From positions 124,001 to 188,000 of the forward strand of contig NZ_JBHTJT010000060.1 of assembly GCF_042676185.1 (NCBI RefSeq): a stretch of 64,000 nucleotides of DNA, given 5' to 3'. Positions within the stretch are counted from its first letter, which is position 1, and each line of letters begins with the position of its first letter. Shown piece after piece: positions 8,333 through 17,285 of this stretch. The notes beneath the pieces are model-generated. The model had not been told where the DNA came from and did no database searches. It saw only the letters and a list, made by a program, of their open reading frames with translations. The translations under genes were made by a program, and so were the position numbers. This DNA comes from Tropicimonas aquimaris (lineage in GTDB: Bacteria; Pseudomonadota; Alphaproteobacteria; Rhodobacterales; Rhodobacteraceae).

Positions 8333-9998
8333 GTCCAACCACTCCCGATACCTGAGCCTCGCCCGACAACTGTTCCGCCAAAGCCCGGCGATCGATCTTT
8401 CCCGAGCCCGTTCGCGGAAACTCCGGCACGAGTTCGATCCGGTCGGGACGGGCATAATGCGGCAACAGGCGCGCCACCGCCGCGGCAAGGTCGCGCGCTC
8501 CAATCGTTTCCTCGGGGTTCAGAATTGCCGCGCCCCTGATGACGGTAACCCCCTCGCGCAACGCAACCGTGAAGGTCGCCGCTTCCGAGACCATCGGCAA
8601 CCCCGCGATGGCGCGTTCGACCTCGTCGAGTTCCACCCGGAAGCCCCGTGACTTCACCATCCGGTCGCGGCGCCCAAGGAAATCGAGATTTCCGTCAGGG
8701 CGCTCAATCACGATGTCCCCGGTGCGGTAATAGCGCTGCGTCTCGCCGCCGGCCCCGGCCCTTTCCAGGAACGCCGTTCGGTTCAGCTCGGGTTGCCGCC
8801 AGTAGCCTTGCATCATCGTCGGCGCGCGGACGGCGAGTTCACCGGTCTCCCCCGGGGCGACATCCGCATCGTCCTCGCCGATCACCAGGAGGTCGGCATT
8901 GGGACAAGCAGCACCGATGGGCACCGGCCCACGGTCGGCATTCCACCCTTCCGGAACGTTGAACCACGTGCACTGATTGGTTTCGGCCGGGCCATAGACA
9001 TTGCCGATCAGCGCGTCGGGAAGAAGACGTCGCAATGTCTCGAGATGCTTCGGAACGAAAACCTCGCCGCCATAGAGGACGATCCTGAGGGCACTCAGGT
9101 CGCGCGAACCAAGATCGCCGAATTCGACAAGCTGCAGCAAGGCCAGGGGGACGGAGTACCAAACCGTCAACCGCTCCGCTTCGATCAGTTCCGCGAGGCT
9201 CGCCGGCAACTTGAGCCAGGGGTCGGGAATGATAGTTGTGCTCGCGCCCACCAGGGTCGAGCAGAAATAGTCAAGGGTCGACATGTCGAAATGCAGACCG
9301 CAGGCGTTGCTGAACCGGTCCTCGGCGTGAAGGCCATACAGGTTCGCAGCCATGCAGGCATAGCTCATGCCGCTGGCGTGGGTGTGCATGATACCCTTGG
9401 GCGTGCCGGTCGAGCCCGAGGTGAACATGATATACGCGAGATCGGTTTCCGAGAGGGCCTGCGCGCGCGCGCCGAGGTCGGGAGACGACAGCGCCTCCTC
9501 CCAGGATATCACGTCGACCTCTGCCTCAAGCGGCTTCGACAGGCCGATGACGGCCGACATGCTGGCGGGAAAACCACCTGGCAGCGCAGCCCGCTTTGCC
9601 TCGGTGGTGACGAGGCATCTGGCATCGCTCAGATCGAGTATCTCATGAACGCGCTGCTGCGAGGCACCGGGATCGATCGGCACATAGGCCGCACCCGCCC
9701 GCAGGATACCGAAAAGCGCGATGCTTGCTTCAAACGACCGGTCGAGAAAGAGGGCCACCCGATCCCCCCGACACACCCCGGCCTCGACCAATGTTCGCGC
9801 CATGCGGGAGGTCGCAGCAGCGAGGTCGGCGTAGGTGAGACTGGCGCCGTCGAGCCTGAAGGCCGGCTTGTCCGGGTTTGCGTCGGCAACCAACTCCAAC
9901 TGGGTGTGGAGAAGCGCGGGAAAGGTTGGTCTGATCATCTTCGAACCCGATGGCCAGGATGACTGCAACCGAGGCCGCAAAGTCGAATTGATTGCCAT
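8325..9998 (-). CDS. Stand-alone amino-acid adenylation enzyme (PltF-like AMP ligase)
   Basis: About 557 residues of the ANL superfamily: it would activate an amino acid with ATP and load it on a carrier protein. Visible motifs are MFTSGSTGTPKG, NVYGPAETN, YYRTGD, SRGFRVELDEVE and the C-terminal GSGKIDRR lysine. No condensation or carrier domain is attached, so the adjacent free carrier is the probable partner. The pocket reads roughly D-M-L-Y-L-G-V-Q-C-K, sharing about half its positions with prolyl ligases such as PltF, so proline or another small amino acid is possible but unproven. No PltE-like dehydrogenase is nearby. The start is uncertain: TTG 10007, ATG 9998 (after GAGGGGG) and ATG 9938 are all in frame, and homologues would fit 9938 well. 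Confidence 0.85.
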   Translation of the reverse strand: MAINSTLRPRLQSSWPSGSKMIRPTFPALLHTQLELVADANPDKPAFRLDGASLTYADLAAATSRMARTLVEAGVCRGDRVALFLDRSFEASIALFGILRAGAAYVPIDPGASQQRVHEILDLSDARCLVTTEAKRAALPGGFPASMSAVIGLSKPLEAEVDVISWEEALSSPDLGARAQALSETDLAYIMFTSGSTGTPKGIMHTHASGMSYACMAANLYGLHAEDRFSNACGLHFDMSTLDYFCSTLVGASTTIIPDPWLKLPASLAELIEAERLTVWYSVPLALLQLVEFGDLGSRDLSALRIVLYGGEVFVPKHLETLRRLLPDALIGNVYGPAETNQCTWFNVPEGWNADRGPVPIGAACPNADLLVIGEDDADVAPGETGELAVRAPTMMQGYWRQPELNRTAFLERAGAGGETQRYYRTGDIVIERPDGNLDFLGRRDRMVKSRGFRVELDEVERAIAGLPMVSEAATFTVALREGVTVIRGAAILNPEETIGARDLAAAVARLLPHYARPDRIELVPEFPRTGSGKIDRRALAEQLSGEAQVSGVVGHA

Positions 9999-10321
9999 CC
10001 CCCTCAAAACGCCACTCTTTCCCCAAGAACCTGCAATGTATTACCCGCAGAACAAAGATACGTTGGCCACGGCTTCTGGATCAATAAATTTCGCCGCACC
10101 CTCAGACAGACTGGTACAATCCCCCGAAAGGCGCGGTCGGATAACCCCAGCAAGACGGGTGCCACGCCAGCATGACATTGCAATGGCAGGTTTGATTGCC
10201 GGAATTTCGGTTCATATTGTAGTGGTAGAATTGGCCCCAACATCTGGACGCTGCCGCACGATGGCGACAGGACAGCCCGCGGGATCCGATGCCAGAAGCG
10301 ATCCCCGACAAGGACGGTCGA
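9999..10321. promoter_or_regulatory. Divergent promoter region between the NRPS operon and the PPTase gene
   Basis: About 320 bases without a credible gene separate the minus-strand biosynthetic genes from the plus-strand PPTase. The stretch is visibly more AT-rich than its flanks. It must hold both promoters by position. I could not identify a convincing operator or lux-box-like palindrome by eye. Confidence 0.4.
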
Positions 10322-11122
10322 ATGTCATTCCGCCGCTGTGAACTCGAGGAGTTCTGGACCAGGCTTCGGACGCCGGAACATCATGCCGGACCCCTTGCGA
10401 TGGTCCTGTCCCTTGGGATGCCCACCGAGGATGCCTTTCCCGAAGCATCGCTTCTCTGCCCGGCGGAAACGAGGCGACACCAGCGCATGCGCGAGCCGAC
10501 ATCGGCTTGGGCGTATCTGTGCAGTCATGTTGCACTGAGAATTCTCGCCGGATGGGCCTTGGGCCGGTCTCCCGCCGCACTGGAGTTTGTCAGCCCCGGC
10601 GAACCCAACGTGCCGCCAAGGCTTCGCGGCGAGGCACAGTCCGGCCTACAGGTAAGCCTCTCGCATTCGGGCAGTTCGGCAGCGATCGGGCTGCGGCAAG
10701 GCGGCATGGTAGGGATCGACGTAGAGCAGACAGATCGAGCGCGCGACGCCCTCGCAGTCGTGGAGAACTTCCTGACACCGAACGAGGTGGGCGAGGTTCT
10801 TGCCCTGCCCCGTCATGATCAGGGGCCCTTGGCCCTGCGATACTGGTGCGCCAAGGAGGCGGTGCTCAAAGCGGCCGGAACGGGATTGTCGACGGACCCT
10901 CGATCGGTTTCGGTTCAGTGGTCCGGCGAGATCGCAACGACCATGCTTGATGGGGTCGCTTACGAACTGGGCCGCATCGGGCCTCATTTCCCCGAGAGAA
11001 CCGCGGGAGCGATCGCCTGCAGCGCGCCTGTCGGCGAAATCATGGAGACGCATTCATCCTTCAATGAGCTCCTGTCGCTGTTCCGAACGTCGCAACCGTG
11101 GTGGATGCCGGCGTCCAGTTAG
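10322..11122 (+). CDS. 4'-phosphopantetheinyl transferase, Sfp type
   Basis: Transfers phosphopantetheine from CoA to the serine of carrier domains, here presumably the discrete carrier and both NRPS carrier domains. The Sfp-family blocks are all present: VSLSHSGSSAAIGL, then GIDVEQ with the metal-binding Asp, and YWCAKEAVLKA with the catalytic Lys-Glu. At 266 residues it is slightly longer than Sfp. I chose ATG 10322 because AAGGA lies 7 bases upstream; an in-frame ATG at 10289 is the alternative. Divergent from the NRPS operon, it supports the view that this cluster is self-contained. Confidence 0.88.
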   Translation: MSFRRCELEEFWTRLRTPEHHAGPLAMVLSLGMPTEDAFPEASLLCPAETRRHQRMREPTSAWAYLCSHVALRILAGWALGRSPAALEFVSPGEPNVPPRLRGEAQSGLQVSLSHSGSSAAIGLRQGGMVGIDVEQTDRARDALAVVENFLTPNEVGEVLALPRHDQGPLALRYWCAKEAVLKAAGTGLSTDPRSVSVQWSGEIATTMLDGVAYELGRIGPHFPERTAGAIACSAPVGEIMETHSSFNELLSLFRTSQPWWMPASS

Positions 11123-11850
11123 CTCAGAACCTTCGCATGCGGGCATCGGGGCTCTGGGACTGTGTTCAGGTTGCGGAGCTTCTGACCGGAAGGTTCGCGA
11201 AGGCCCGTCCTGTCCACGAGCCGACACACGGAAAACCGCGCCGACTTTTTAAGATCCCCAGCATCGGGAGGGCCGACAAGAAACGGCGCTCGCCAGAACG
11301 GCTGAGCGCCGAGTGTGGAACGAGGGACAGTGCAGCGGGTTGCGGCAGTTCCAATACCCGCAACCCATGATCTCTTGTAGCAGAACTATCCATATTCGCC
11401 ATGACGTGGATCAACGACTCATGAGCCGGATGGCAAAATAAGGGAATCTGACCGCCCTGCCAGACAAACGCGTGCCCGCCCAAAACTGGATTGGCCGGGT
11501 TCGGCCCGGAAGACGCCCCTCAGCAACGACGCGATCAAAAAAGCCCACGGGATCAGCCACATCGGCGACCTGCGCAGTCTCGATTCCCCGATACCGGCGC
11601 GGGTCGACCGTTGCAGAAGTGCGACGCAACCTCGCTCCGTCCAGTAAAATATGGGGTCCGGTGTCGTTCCGGCGGTTTACTGCCGATCGGAAAAATGGCT
11701 ATTCTTTGGTACGAGCATTGGTCGAAGCGCAACAAAGCGGCGCATATCGGCCCCAAATCAACAACAAATGGTGCCAGATCGGCGCCTCAGGCGACAGGTC
11801 GTTGCTCTGAGGTAGTGCCGGCATGTCAGGACACCATCGGGGCAGGCTAA
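11123..11850. other. 728-base stretch without a convincing gene
   Basis: Between the PPTase and the ABC transporter. Open frames on either strand are shorter than about 115 codons, overlap one another and show no recognisable domain. The composition is a little lower in GC than the flanking genes. It must contain the promoter of the transporter gene; the ATG at 11851 is preceded by GGGGCAGG. A decayed gene or an acquired fragment cannot be excluded. Confidence 0.4.
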
Positions 11851-13773
11851 ATGAAACGTCTTTCAGGCTTCTGGGGCCTTCTGTCGGCATATTGGGTGTC
11901 CGAGCGCTGGCGGGAAGCATGGTTGCTGACCGCAGTCATCATCGCGCTGACCACATTGCTCAGCAAGGCAAGCGTCTGGGTCGCCATGGCGAGCGCCGAA
12001 TTCCTGGCGTCGCTCGCGAATTTCCATTCCCTCGAAGCCGCCACGGACCCGGTGCGCGTTGTGCTCCTGGCTGCGGGCGCCTACCTCGCGATCTATGTTG
12101 CCAGGACCGCCGGCGTGGCGCTTCGGCATTTCATCTCCACGACCTTGCACCGCAGGGCACGCGGCTGGTTGGTGGCGCAGTTCAACCATGCGATCCTGTC
12201 GGATGAACGCACTGCCCTGGACCTGATGAGCGACCGCTCGGAAGCCGGCGGCACCTCCCGGATGCCCGATGCCATCGACCAGCGGATCGACGAATGCTCC
12301 GCTGGCCTCTACGGCGGCGTGATTGGTCTCTCGATGGGGCTTTGGGGGGCGGTGACGTCCATCTACTTCATCTCCGAAGCCTTGCTCGACCACACCAAAC
12401 CCGTGCCCTTCCTCGATCGCTGGGGACAGGAGGCCAATCTTGCTCTGGAACGGACGGTGGGCCCGGAGATGGCCTCCCACGTCAACCTCGTACCCGGCGA
12501 ATATGGCACTGCGCTGCTGGCGATCCTGATGGTCGCCGTCTACGTCCCGTCCATCACCTATGTCGCATGGCTGCTAGGGCGGGTTCTGGAGCGGCTCAAC
12601 CTGCAGCGGCAACGGCGCGACGGTGCCTGGCGGGGCGAGTGGGGCGTGATGCTCAACCGCGTCGCCCAGCTGGCCGCCTCCCGTGGCGAGCGGGCTCAGA
12701 GCCGCATCAACGGAAAGCTCTACGCGGACGTCGATCAGACATGGGGCCGCCAGAACCGGCTGGACGCGGGCATGTTGATGTTCCGGAACACCTACAGCTT
12801 TCTCTCCGCGCGGCTGCTGGCCTATCTCCCGGCGTTGCCCGCGTTCATGGCCGGCAGCCTGTCTTTCCGGGACTTCGCGGCGAGCAGCGAGTTGACGGCG
12901 GAACTCATTGGCGACGTGTCCTGGTTCATCAACGTGATGCCAGCGATCGCCATGCTCCGCGCGAATTCGGCCCGACTGACCGAGGTTGCCTGCGCCATCG
13001 AGCGCGTGCGCCAGCGGCAGGACTTCTACGCCGAAACCGGGGTCAGTCGCTTCGAGCGGGTCCGGACCGAGAGCGGACCGCTGCTGGCGATGGAAAATCT
13101 GAGCCTGCACCATCGCGGGCACGACACGCAGGCCTTCCTGACGGTGCCGCGCATGGCGCTCTACCCCGGAGAGAGGGTCTACCTGCGTGGCCAGAACGGC
13201 TGCGGCAAGAGCAGCCTGCTGAAAGCAGTCGCGGGGCTGTGGCCCTATGGCAAGGGCCGCGTGAAGATGCGGGACGGGGCGGAGATGTTCTTTGCCGGGC
13301 AGGAGCCCGACATCCCGGACCGCCTGACGCTGAAGGCGCTGGTGGCCTATCCCGATTATCCCGAGCAGCATTCCGACATCGCCGCCGCCCATGCCCTCTC
13401 GCGGGTCGGGCTGGGGGACTTCATCAATTGCCTCGAGGACGACCTCTACCAGGGCAAGAACTGGCGCAACGTTCTGTCCGGCGGCCAGAAGCAAAGGCTG
13501 GTTCTGGCGCGCATCCTTCTGGCCAAACCCCGGATCCTCCTGCTGGACGAAGCCACCTCCGCGCTCGACGTCAATGCCGCGGTAGACTTCCATCTCACCT
13601 TGTGCGAGTGCTTGCCCGAAACTGCAATTCTTGCGGTTCTGCACGGGGAGATCGTGCCGCATGACCCGGATGGCGAGCCGTTCTATTCCTCGGTTCTCGA
13701 AATCCGAAATGGTATCGGGCAGTTGCGCCCAATCGTGGCGACAGGATACGCAGCGCGCCACGCGGCGGAATAA
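11851..13773 (+). CDS. ABC transporter, SbmA/YddA-like membrane domain fused to ATPase
   Basis: 640 residues. The N-terminal half has several hydrophobic segments of the SbmA/BacA (ABC_membrane_2) type, and the C-terminal half is an ABC ATPase. The ATPase has a Walker A (GQNGCGKSS, about 448-456), a signature LSGGQKQRLVLARILL and a Walker B ILLLDEATSALD. Family members such as YddA combine both halves in one chain and act as homodimers in the inner membrane. Position directly after the NRPS cluster suggests export of the peptide or self-protection, which is inference. SbmA itself takes up peptides without an ATPase, so the direction is not certain. It is followed 24 bases later by the GH3 gene and could be co-transcribed with it. 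Confidence 0.85.
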   Translation: MKRLSGFWGLLSAYWVSERWREAWLLTAVIIALTTLLSKASVWVAMASAEFLASLANFHSLEAATDPVRVVLLAAGAYLAIYVARTAGVALRHFISTTLHRRARGWLVAQFNHAILSDERTALDLMSDRSEAGGTSRMPDAIDQRIDECSAGLYGGVIGLSMGLWGAVTSIYFISEALLDHTKPVPFLDRWGQEANLALERTVGPEMASHVNLVPGEYGTALLAILMVAVYVPSITYVAWLLGRVLERLNLQRQRRDGAWRGEWGVMLNRVAQLAASRGERAQSRINGKLYADVDQTWGRQNRLDAGMLMFRNTYSFLSARLLAYLPALPAFMAGSLSFRDFAASSELTAELIGDVSWFINVMPAIAMLRANSARLTEVACAIERVRQRQDFYAETGVSRFERVRTESGPLLAMENLSLHHRGHDTQAFLTVPRMALYPGERVYLRGQNGCGKSSLLKAVAGLWPYGKGRVKMRDGAEMFFAGQEPDIPDRLTLKALVAYPDYPEQHSDIAAAHALSRVGLGDFINCLEDDLYQGKNWRNVLSGGQKQRLVLARILLAKPRILLLDEATSALDVNAAVDFHLTLCECLPETAILAVLHGEIVPHDPDGEPFYSSVLEIRNGIGQLRPIVATGYAARHAAE

Positions 13774-13797
13774 AGGCTCAGCAAACAAGGCGCCCGC

Positions 13798-16041
13798 ATG
13801 GCAAAGCAGACGATTGTCGACCGGCTGATGGCCGAAATGACGCTCGCCGAGAAGATCGGTCAGCTCAACCTGCTCGCCGCAGGCGAAGGCTTGGTCACAG
13901 GGAGGGCGCAGAACACCCCGCTGGCGCGGCGGCTGGACGCGGGTCAGGTCGGGGCGATCTTCGGCACCAAGTCGCTGGCCTCCGCGCGCGCGATGCAGGA
14001 ACGCGCCCTTGCCGGCTCGCGCCTGAATATCCCGCTGTTCTTTGCGGAGGATGTCATTCACGGCCACCGCACGGTCTTTCCGCTGAACATCGCGCTGGCC
14101 TGCAGCTGGGACCTCGACCTGATCGAGGAGACCTCGGCCTTTGCGGCCGCGGAGGCATCAGCAGAGGGCCTGCACCAGGTCTACGCCCCCATGATCGACA
14201 TCTCCCGCGACGCTCGGTGGGGCCGCGTGGCGGAAAGTCCGGGCGAAGACCCCCTCCTCGCCTCCCGGATCGCGGCGGCCGCCACGCGCGGCTTCCAGGG
14301 GAAGGATTTCGCCGGGCCTGGCCGGGTGGCGGCCTGCCTGAAGCATTTCGTCGCCTATGGCGCACCGGAAAGCGGGCGTGACTACGACAACGTGAGCCTC
14401 GCCTGGGAAGACCTGCTTTCGGTCTACCTGCCGCCCTTCGAGGCCGGCATCGCCGAGGGAGCCGCCAGCGTCATGGTCGCCTTCAACGCGGTCAACAAGC
14501 TACCGATGCACGCCAATGAGCCATTGATCGAGGGCTGGCTGCGCGGACAGGCGGGATTCGGCGGGCTGATCGTGTCCGACTACACGGGCGTCAAGGAGCT
14601 CACGCCGCATGGGCTGGGGCCAGCCAGCGTGGCCGTTGCCCGAGCGCTCCATGCAGGGGTCGACATGGACATGGTCGGCGAGGATTACCTTGCCGAGCTT
14701 CCGGAACTGGCACGAAGCGGGCTGGACGCACCGGACGCCGGACTTGCCCTTTCGCCCGAGGACATCGTGGGCCTCGTCGACCGGGCCTGCTATCGCGTGC
14801 TGAGCTTCAAGGAGAAGCTCGGACTGCTCGAGAACCCGTTTCGCGGGCTTGAGGGTTCGCCCGCGGCGCCGTCGCGGCTGGAAGGGCGCAAGCTGGCCAG
14901 GAAGGCCGCCGCCCGCTCGGCCGTCCTGCTGAAGAACGACGGCCTTCTGCCCTTGAGGCCCAATAGCCGCGTGGCGCTCATCGGCCCGTTTGCCACGGAT
15001 CGGGCGAACATGCTCGGCACCTGGTCGGTTTCCGGCCGGGCGGAGGATGTCGTCAGCCTGCGAGATGCCGTGGTGGCCATGACCGGCTCCGCCCCGTCGG
15101 TCGCCTGGGGCGCGAACATCGTCGACGAATCGTGGCTCCAGCAGCGCCTCAACGTTCACGGCGTCACCGTGGATGCGGACGAGAGGCCGGAGGCCGAGTT
15201 GCTTGCAGAGGCCCTCGATGCCGCCCGCAACGCGGAGGTGGTGATCGCCACAGTGGGCGAAGCCAAGGAACACGCGGGCGAGTCCTCTTCGCGGCTGTCG
15301 CCAGACCTCCCCGCCCCGCAGCGCCGTCTGATCGATGCCGTGGCCAGCACCGGCAAGCCGCTGGTGGTGGTAGTGTTCGCCGGTCGTCCGCTCGCCCTGG
15401 GTGAGATCGCGGACAAAGCCGACGCCGTGCTCTACGCCTGGCACGGCGGCATCGCCGGTCCGGAAGGCGTGGCCGACCTGCTCTTCGGTGCGACGGTGCC
15501 CTCTGGGCGGCTGGCGGTCTCGCTGCCGGCGCACCCGGGCGAGGTGCCGCTTAGCTACGCCAGCGACCCGACGGGGCGCCCCTTCACCGGGCGTTTCATG
15601 AAATTCCGGACGGGCTGGCTCGACATGCCCGATGACGCACGACGGTTTCCTTTCGGCTTCGGGCTCGGCTACGGCAAGGTGACCTACGGCGCGCCGAGCC
15701 TTTCGGCGGAGGCCGCGCCTGGGGATGAGCAGGTCCTGCTGCGGCTTCGCGTCGAAAACGATGGCCCCGGCGCGGTCGTCGAGACGGTGCAACTCTATGC
15801 GACGGACCCTGTGGCGCGCGTGACCCGCCCCGGCCGGATGCTGATCGACTTCAAACAGGTGGCGCTGAGCGCCGGGGAAAGCCGCGAGCTGGTCTTCGAG
15901 ATCACTTCCGAGCAATTCCGCTACCCCATCGCTCCGTCCCTCGAGGCCGCTGAATGGGTGCGTGATCCCGGCGAGGTGGTGCTGCATGTCGGCCCGAACA
16001 GCCGCGACACGCAGAGCGTGACGCTGACATGGCAATCGTGA
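13798..16041 (+). CDS. Glycoside hydrolase family 3 beta-glucosidase
   Basis: 747 residues with the complete BglX-type architecture: a TIM barrel, a sandwich domain and a C-terminal fibronectin-III-like domain. The barrel carries the catalytic nucleophile in the segment VSDYTGVKEL (Asp in SDY). KHF, followed by the GRDYDN segment, matches the substrate-binding region. No signal peptide is visible (it begins MAKQTIVDRL), so it probably acts in the cytoplasm, unlike periplasmic BglX. It overlaps the downstream GH144-like gene by 13 bases. Together with the glucan synthesis operon 3.6 kb away, this suggests hydrolysis of beta-linked gluco-oligosaccharides such as beta-1,2-glucan fragments. That linkage is inferred from context. 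Confidence 0.88.
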   Translation: MAKQTIVDRLMAEMTLAEKIGQLNLLAAGEGLVTGRAQNTPLARRLDAGQVGAIFGTKSLASARAMQERALAGSRLNIPLFFAEDVIHGHRTVFPLNIALACSWDLDLIEETSAFAAAEASAEGLHQVYAPMIDISRDARWGRVAESPGEDPLLASRIAAAATRGFQGKDFAGPGRVAACLKHFVAYGAPESGRDYDNVSLAWEDLLSVYLPPFEAGIAEGAASVMVAFNAVNKLPMHANEPLIEGWLRGQAGFGGLIVSDYTGVKELTPHGLGPASVAVARALHAGVDMDMVGEDYLAELPELARSGLDAPDAGLALSPEDIVGLVDRACYRVLSFKEKLGLLENPFRGLEGSPAAPSRLEGRKLARKAAARSAVLLKNDGLLPLRPNSRVALIGPFATDRANMLGTWSVSGRAEDVVSLRDAVVAMTGSAPSVAWGANIVDESWLQQRLNVHGVTVDADERPEAELLAEALDAARNAEVVIATVGEAKEHAGESSSRLSPDLPAPQRRLIDAVASTGKPLVVVVFAGRPLALGEIADKADAVLYAWHGGIAGPEGVADLLFGATVPSGRLAVSLPAHPGEVPLSYASDPTGRPFTGRFMKFRTGWLDMPDDARRFPFGFGLGYGKVTYGAPSLSAEAAPGDEQVLLRLRVENDGPGAVVETVQLYATDPVARVTRPGRMLIDFKQVALSAGESRELVFEITSEQFRYPIAPSLEAAEWVRDPGEVVLHVGPNSRDTQSVTLTWQS

Positions 16042-17285
16042 TCCGCGGGCTCGACGACGACGCGCTCCGGGACCGGGTTGGCCAGGCGACGGCGCTCTAC
16101 TTCCTGGACTGGAGCCACCCGGTGAGCGGAATGGCGCGCGAGCGCAGCGGCGGCGCCTTCGGTTATGACATCGAGGAGACCGTCTGCACCGGCGGCACCG
16201 GTTTCGGCCTGCTCGCCCAGATCGTCGCCGCGGAACGCGGCTGGCGCCCGAAGCGCGAGATCCTCGACCGGACGGAAAGGATCGTCGGCTTTCTGGAAGG
16301 CGCCGACCGGTTCGATGGCGTCTTCCCGCATTTCCTGCAGGGGACGACAGGGCGCGTGCTCTCTTTCATGCCCGGGGATGATGGCGGCGACCTTGTAGAG
16401 TCCGCCTTTCTGATGATGGGCCTTTTGGGGGCGGCGGCCTATTTCGCGGAGGAGCCGACGCTCGGCGCCCGGATCGAGGCGCTCTTCGATGCGGTGAACT
16501 GGGCGGCGCATCTGCGCGAGGACGGCGCCGTCATGTGGCACCACCATCCGCGCCGCCCCAGGAGTCCGAGCGCGCTGCCGATCCGCGGCTGGAACGAAGC
16601 CTTTCCGGTCTTTGTGCTCGGCGCGGGCTCTCGTACGCATCCGATCCCCGCATCTGCCTACCACCGAAGCTGGGCCACCGCACCCGCGTTCCTCAATGGC
16701 CGCAGCTACGGCGGAACGCCGCTGCCCCTCGGTCCGGACTGGGGCGGGCCGTTGTTCCTGTCCCAATATCCCTTCCTCGGCATCGATCCACGGGGGCTGC
16801 GCGATGCCTATGCGGATTACGGCGCGCAGGCCCGAGCCCATGCCCTGGTGAACCGCCAGCACTGCCTGCTCAATCCGAAGGGCTGGGACGGCTACGGGGC
16901 CGATTGCTGGGGATTGACCGCGAGTGACGATCCGTCGGGCTACGTCGCGCATTCTCCGACCGAAGACACCGGGGTCATCACGCCCACCGCCGCGCTGGCC
17001 TCGTTCCCTTTCGCGCCGGCGGAGGCGATGCCGGTCCTGCGGCACCTGCACGACGTTCTGGGCGACAGGATCTGGGGCGAAGCGGGCTTCGTGGATGCCT
17101 TCTGCGAAACGCAGGGATGGGTCGCCGAGAGCCGGCTTGCCATCGACCAGGCCCCGATTGTCATCGGGCTGGAGAACCATCGCACCGGATTGCTGTGGGA
17201 GCTGGTGTCCGGACGGCCGGAAGTGCAGCGCGGGCTGCGCGCCTTGGGCTTCACCGCGCCCTATCTGGCCCCCGCCATCGCCTGA
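16029..17285 (+). CDS. GH144-like (glycoamylase-type) beta-1,2-glucanase candidate
   Basis: 418 residues of an (alpha/alpha)-barrel type. Landmarks are YDIEETVCTGGTGFGLLA, the WNEAFPVFVLG segment, GPLFLSQYPFLG and the WGLTASDDPSGY stretch, all typical of the glycoamylase-like family that includes endo-beta-1,2-glucanases (GH144). No signal peptide is evident. Its ATG lies inside the 3' end of the GH3 gene, so the two are translationally linked: an endo-enzyme plus an exo-glucosidase. The neighbouring opg genes make beta-1,2-linked periplasmic glucan, the obvious candidate substrate. I cannot distinguish endo-glucanase from phosphorylase-like relatives by sequence alone. Confidence 0.75.
   Translation: MAIVIRGLDDDALRDRVGQATALYFLDWSHPVSGMARERSGGAFGYDIEETVCTGGTGFGLLAQIVAAERGWRPKREILDRTERIVGFLEGADRFDGVFPHFLQGTTGRVLSFMPGDDGGDLVESAFLMMGLLGAAAYFAEEPTLGARIEALFDAVNWAAHLREDGAVMWHHHPRRPRSPSALPIRGWNEAFPVFVLGAGSRTHPIPASAYHRSWATAPAFLNGRSYGGTPLPLGPDWGGPLFLSQYPFLGIDPRGLRDAYADYGAQARAHALVNRQHCLLNPKGWDGYGADCWGLTASDDPSGYVAHSPTEDTGVITPTAALASFPFAPAEAMPVLRHLHDVLGDRIWGEAGFVDAFCETQGWVAESRLAIDQAPIVIGLENHRTGLLWELVSGRPEVQRGLRALGFTAPYLAPAIA

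Noticed and set aside
9920..9960. A tRNA, because of a GTTCGAA-like T-loop motif
   Set aside because: The motif lies in the 5' part of the adenylation gene; no cloverleaf arms could be drawn around it.
8325..9998. A pyrrole-forming PltF/PltL/PltE set
   Set aside because: The ligase and carrier resemble PltF and PltL, but no acyl-CoA-dehydrogenase-like PltE is present, so pyrrole formation is not supported.
11123..11850. A transposase or insertion-sequence remnant
   Set aside because: No terminal repeats, DDE motif or recognisable transposase segment could be found in any frame.
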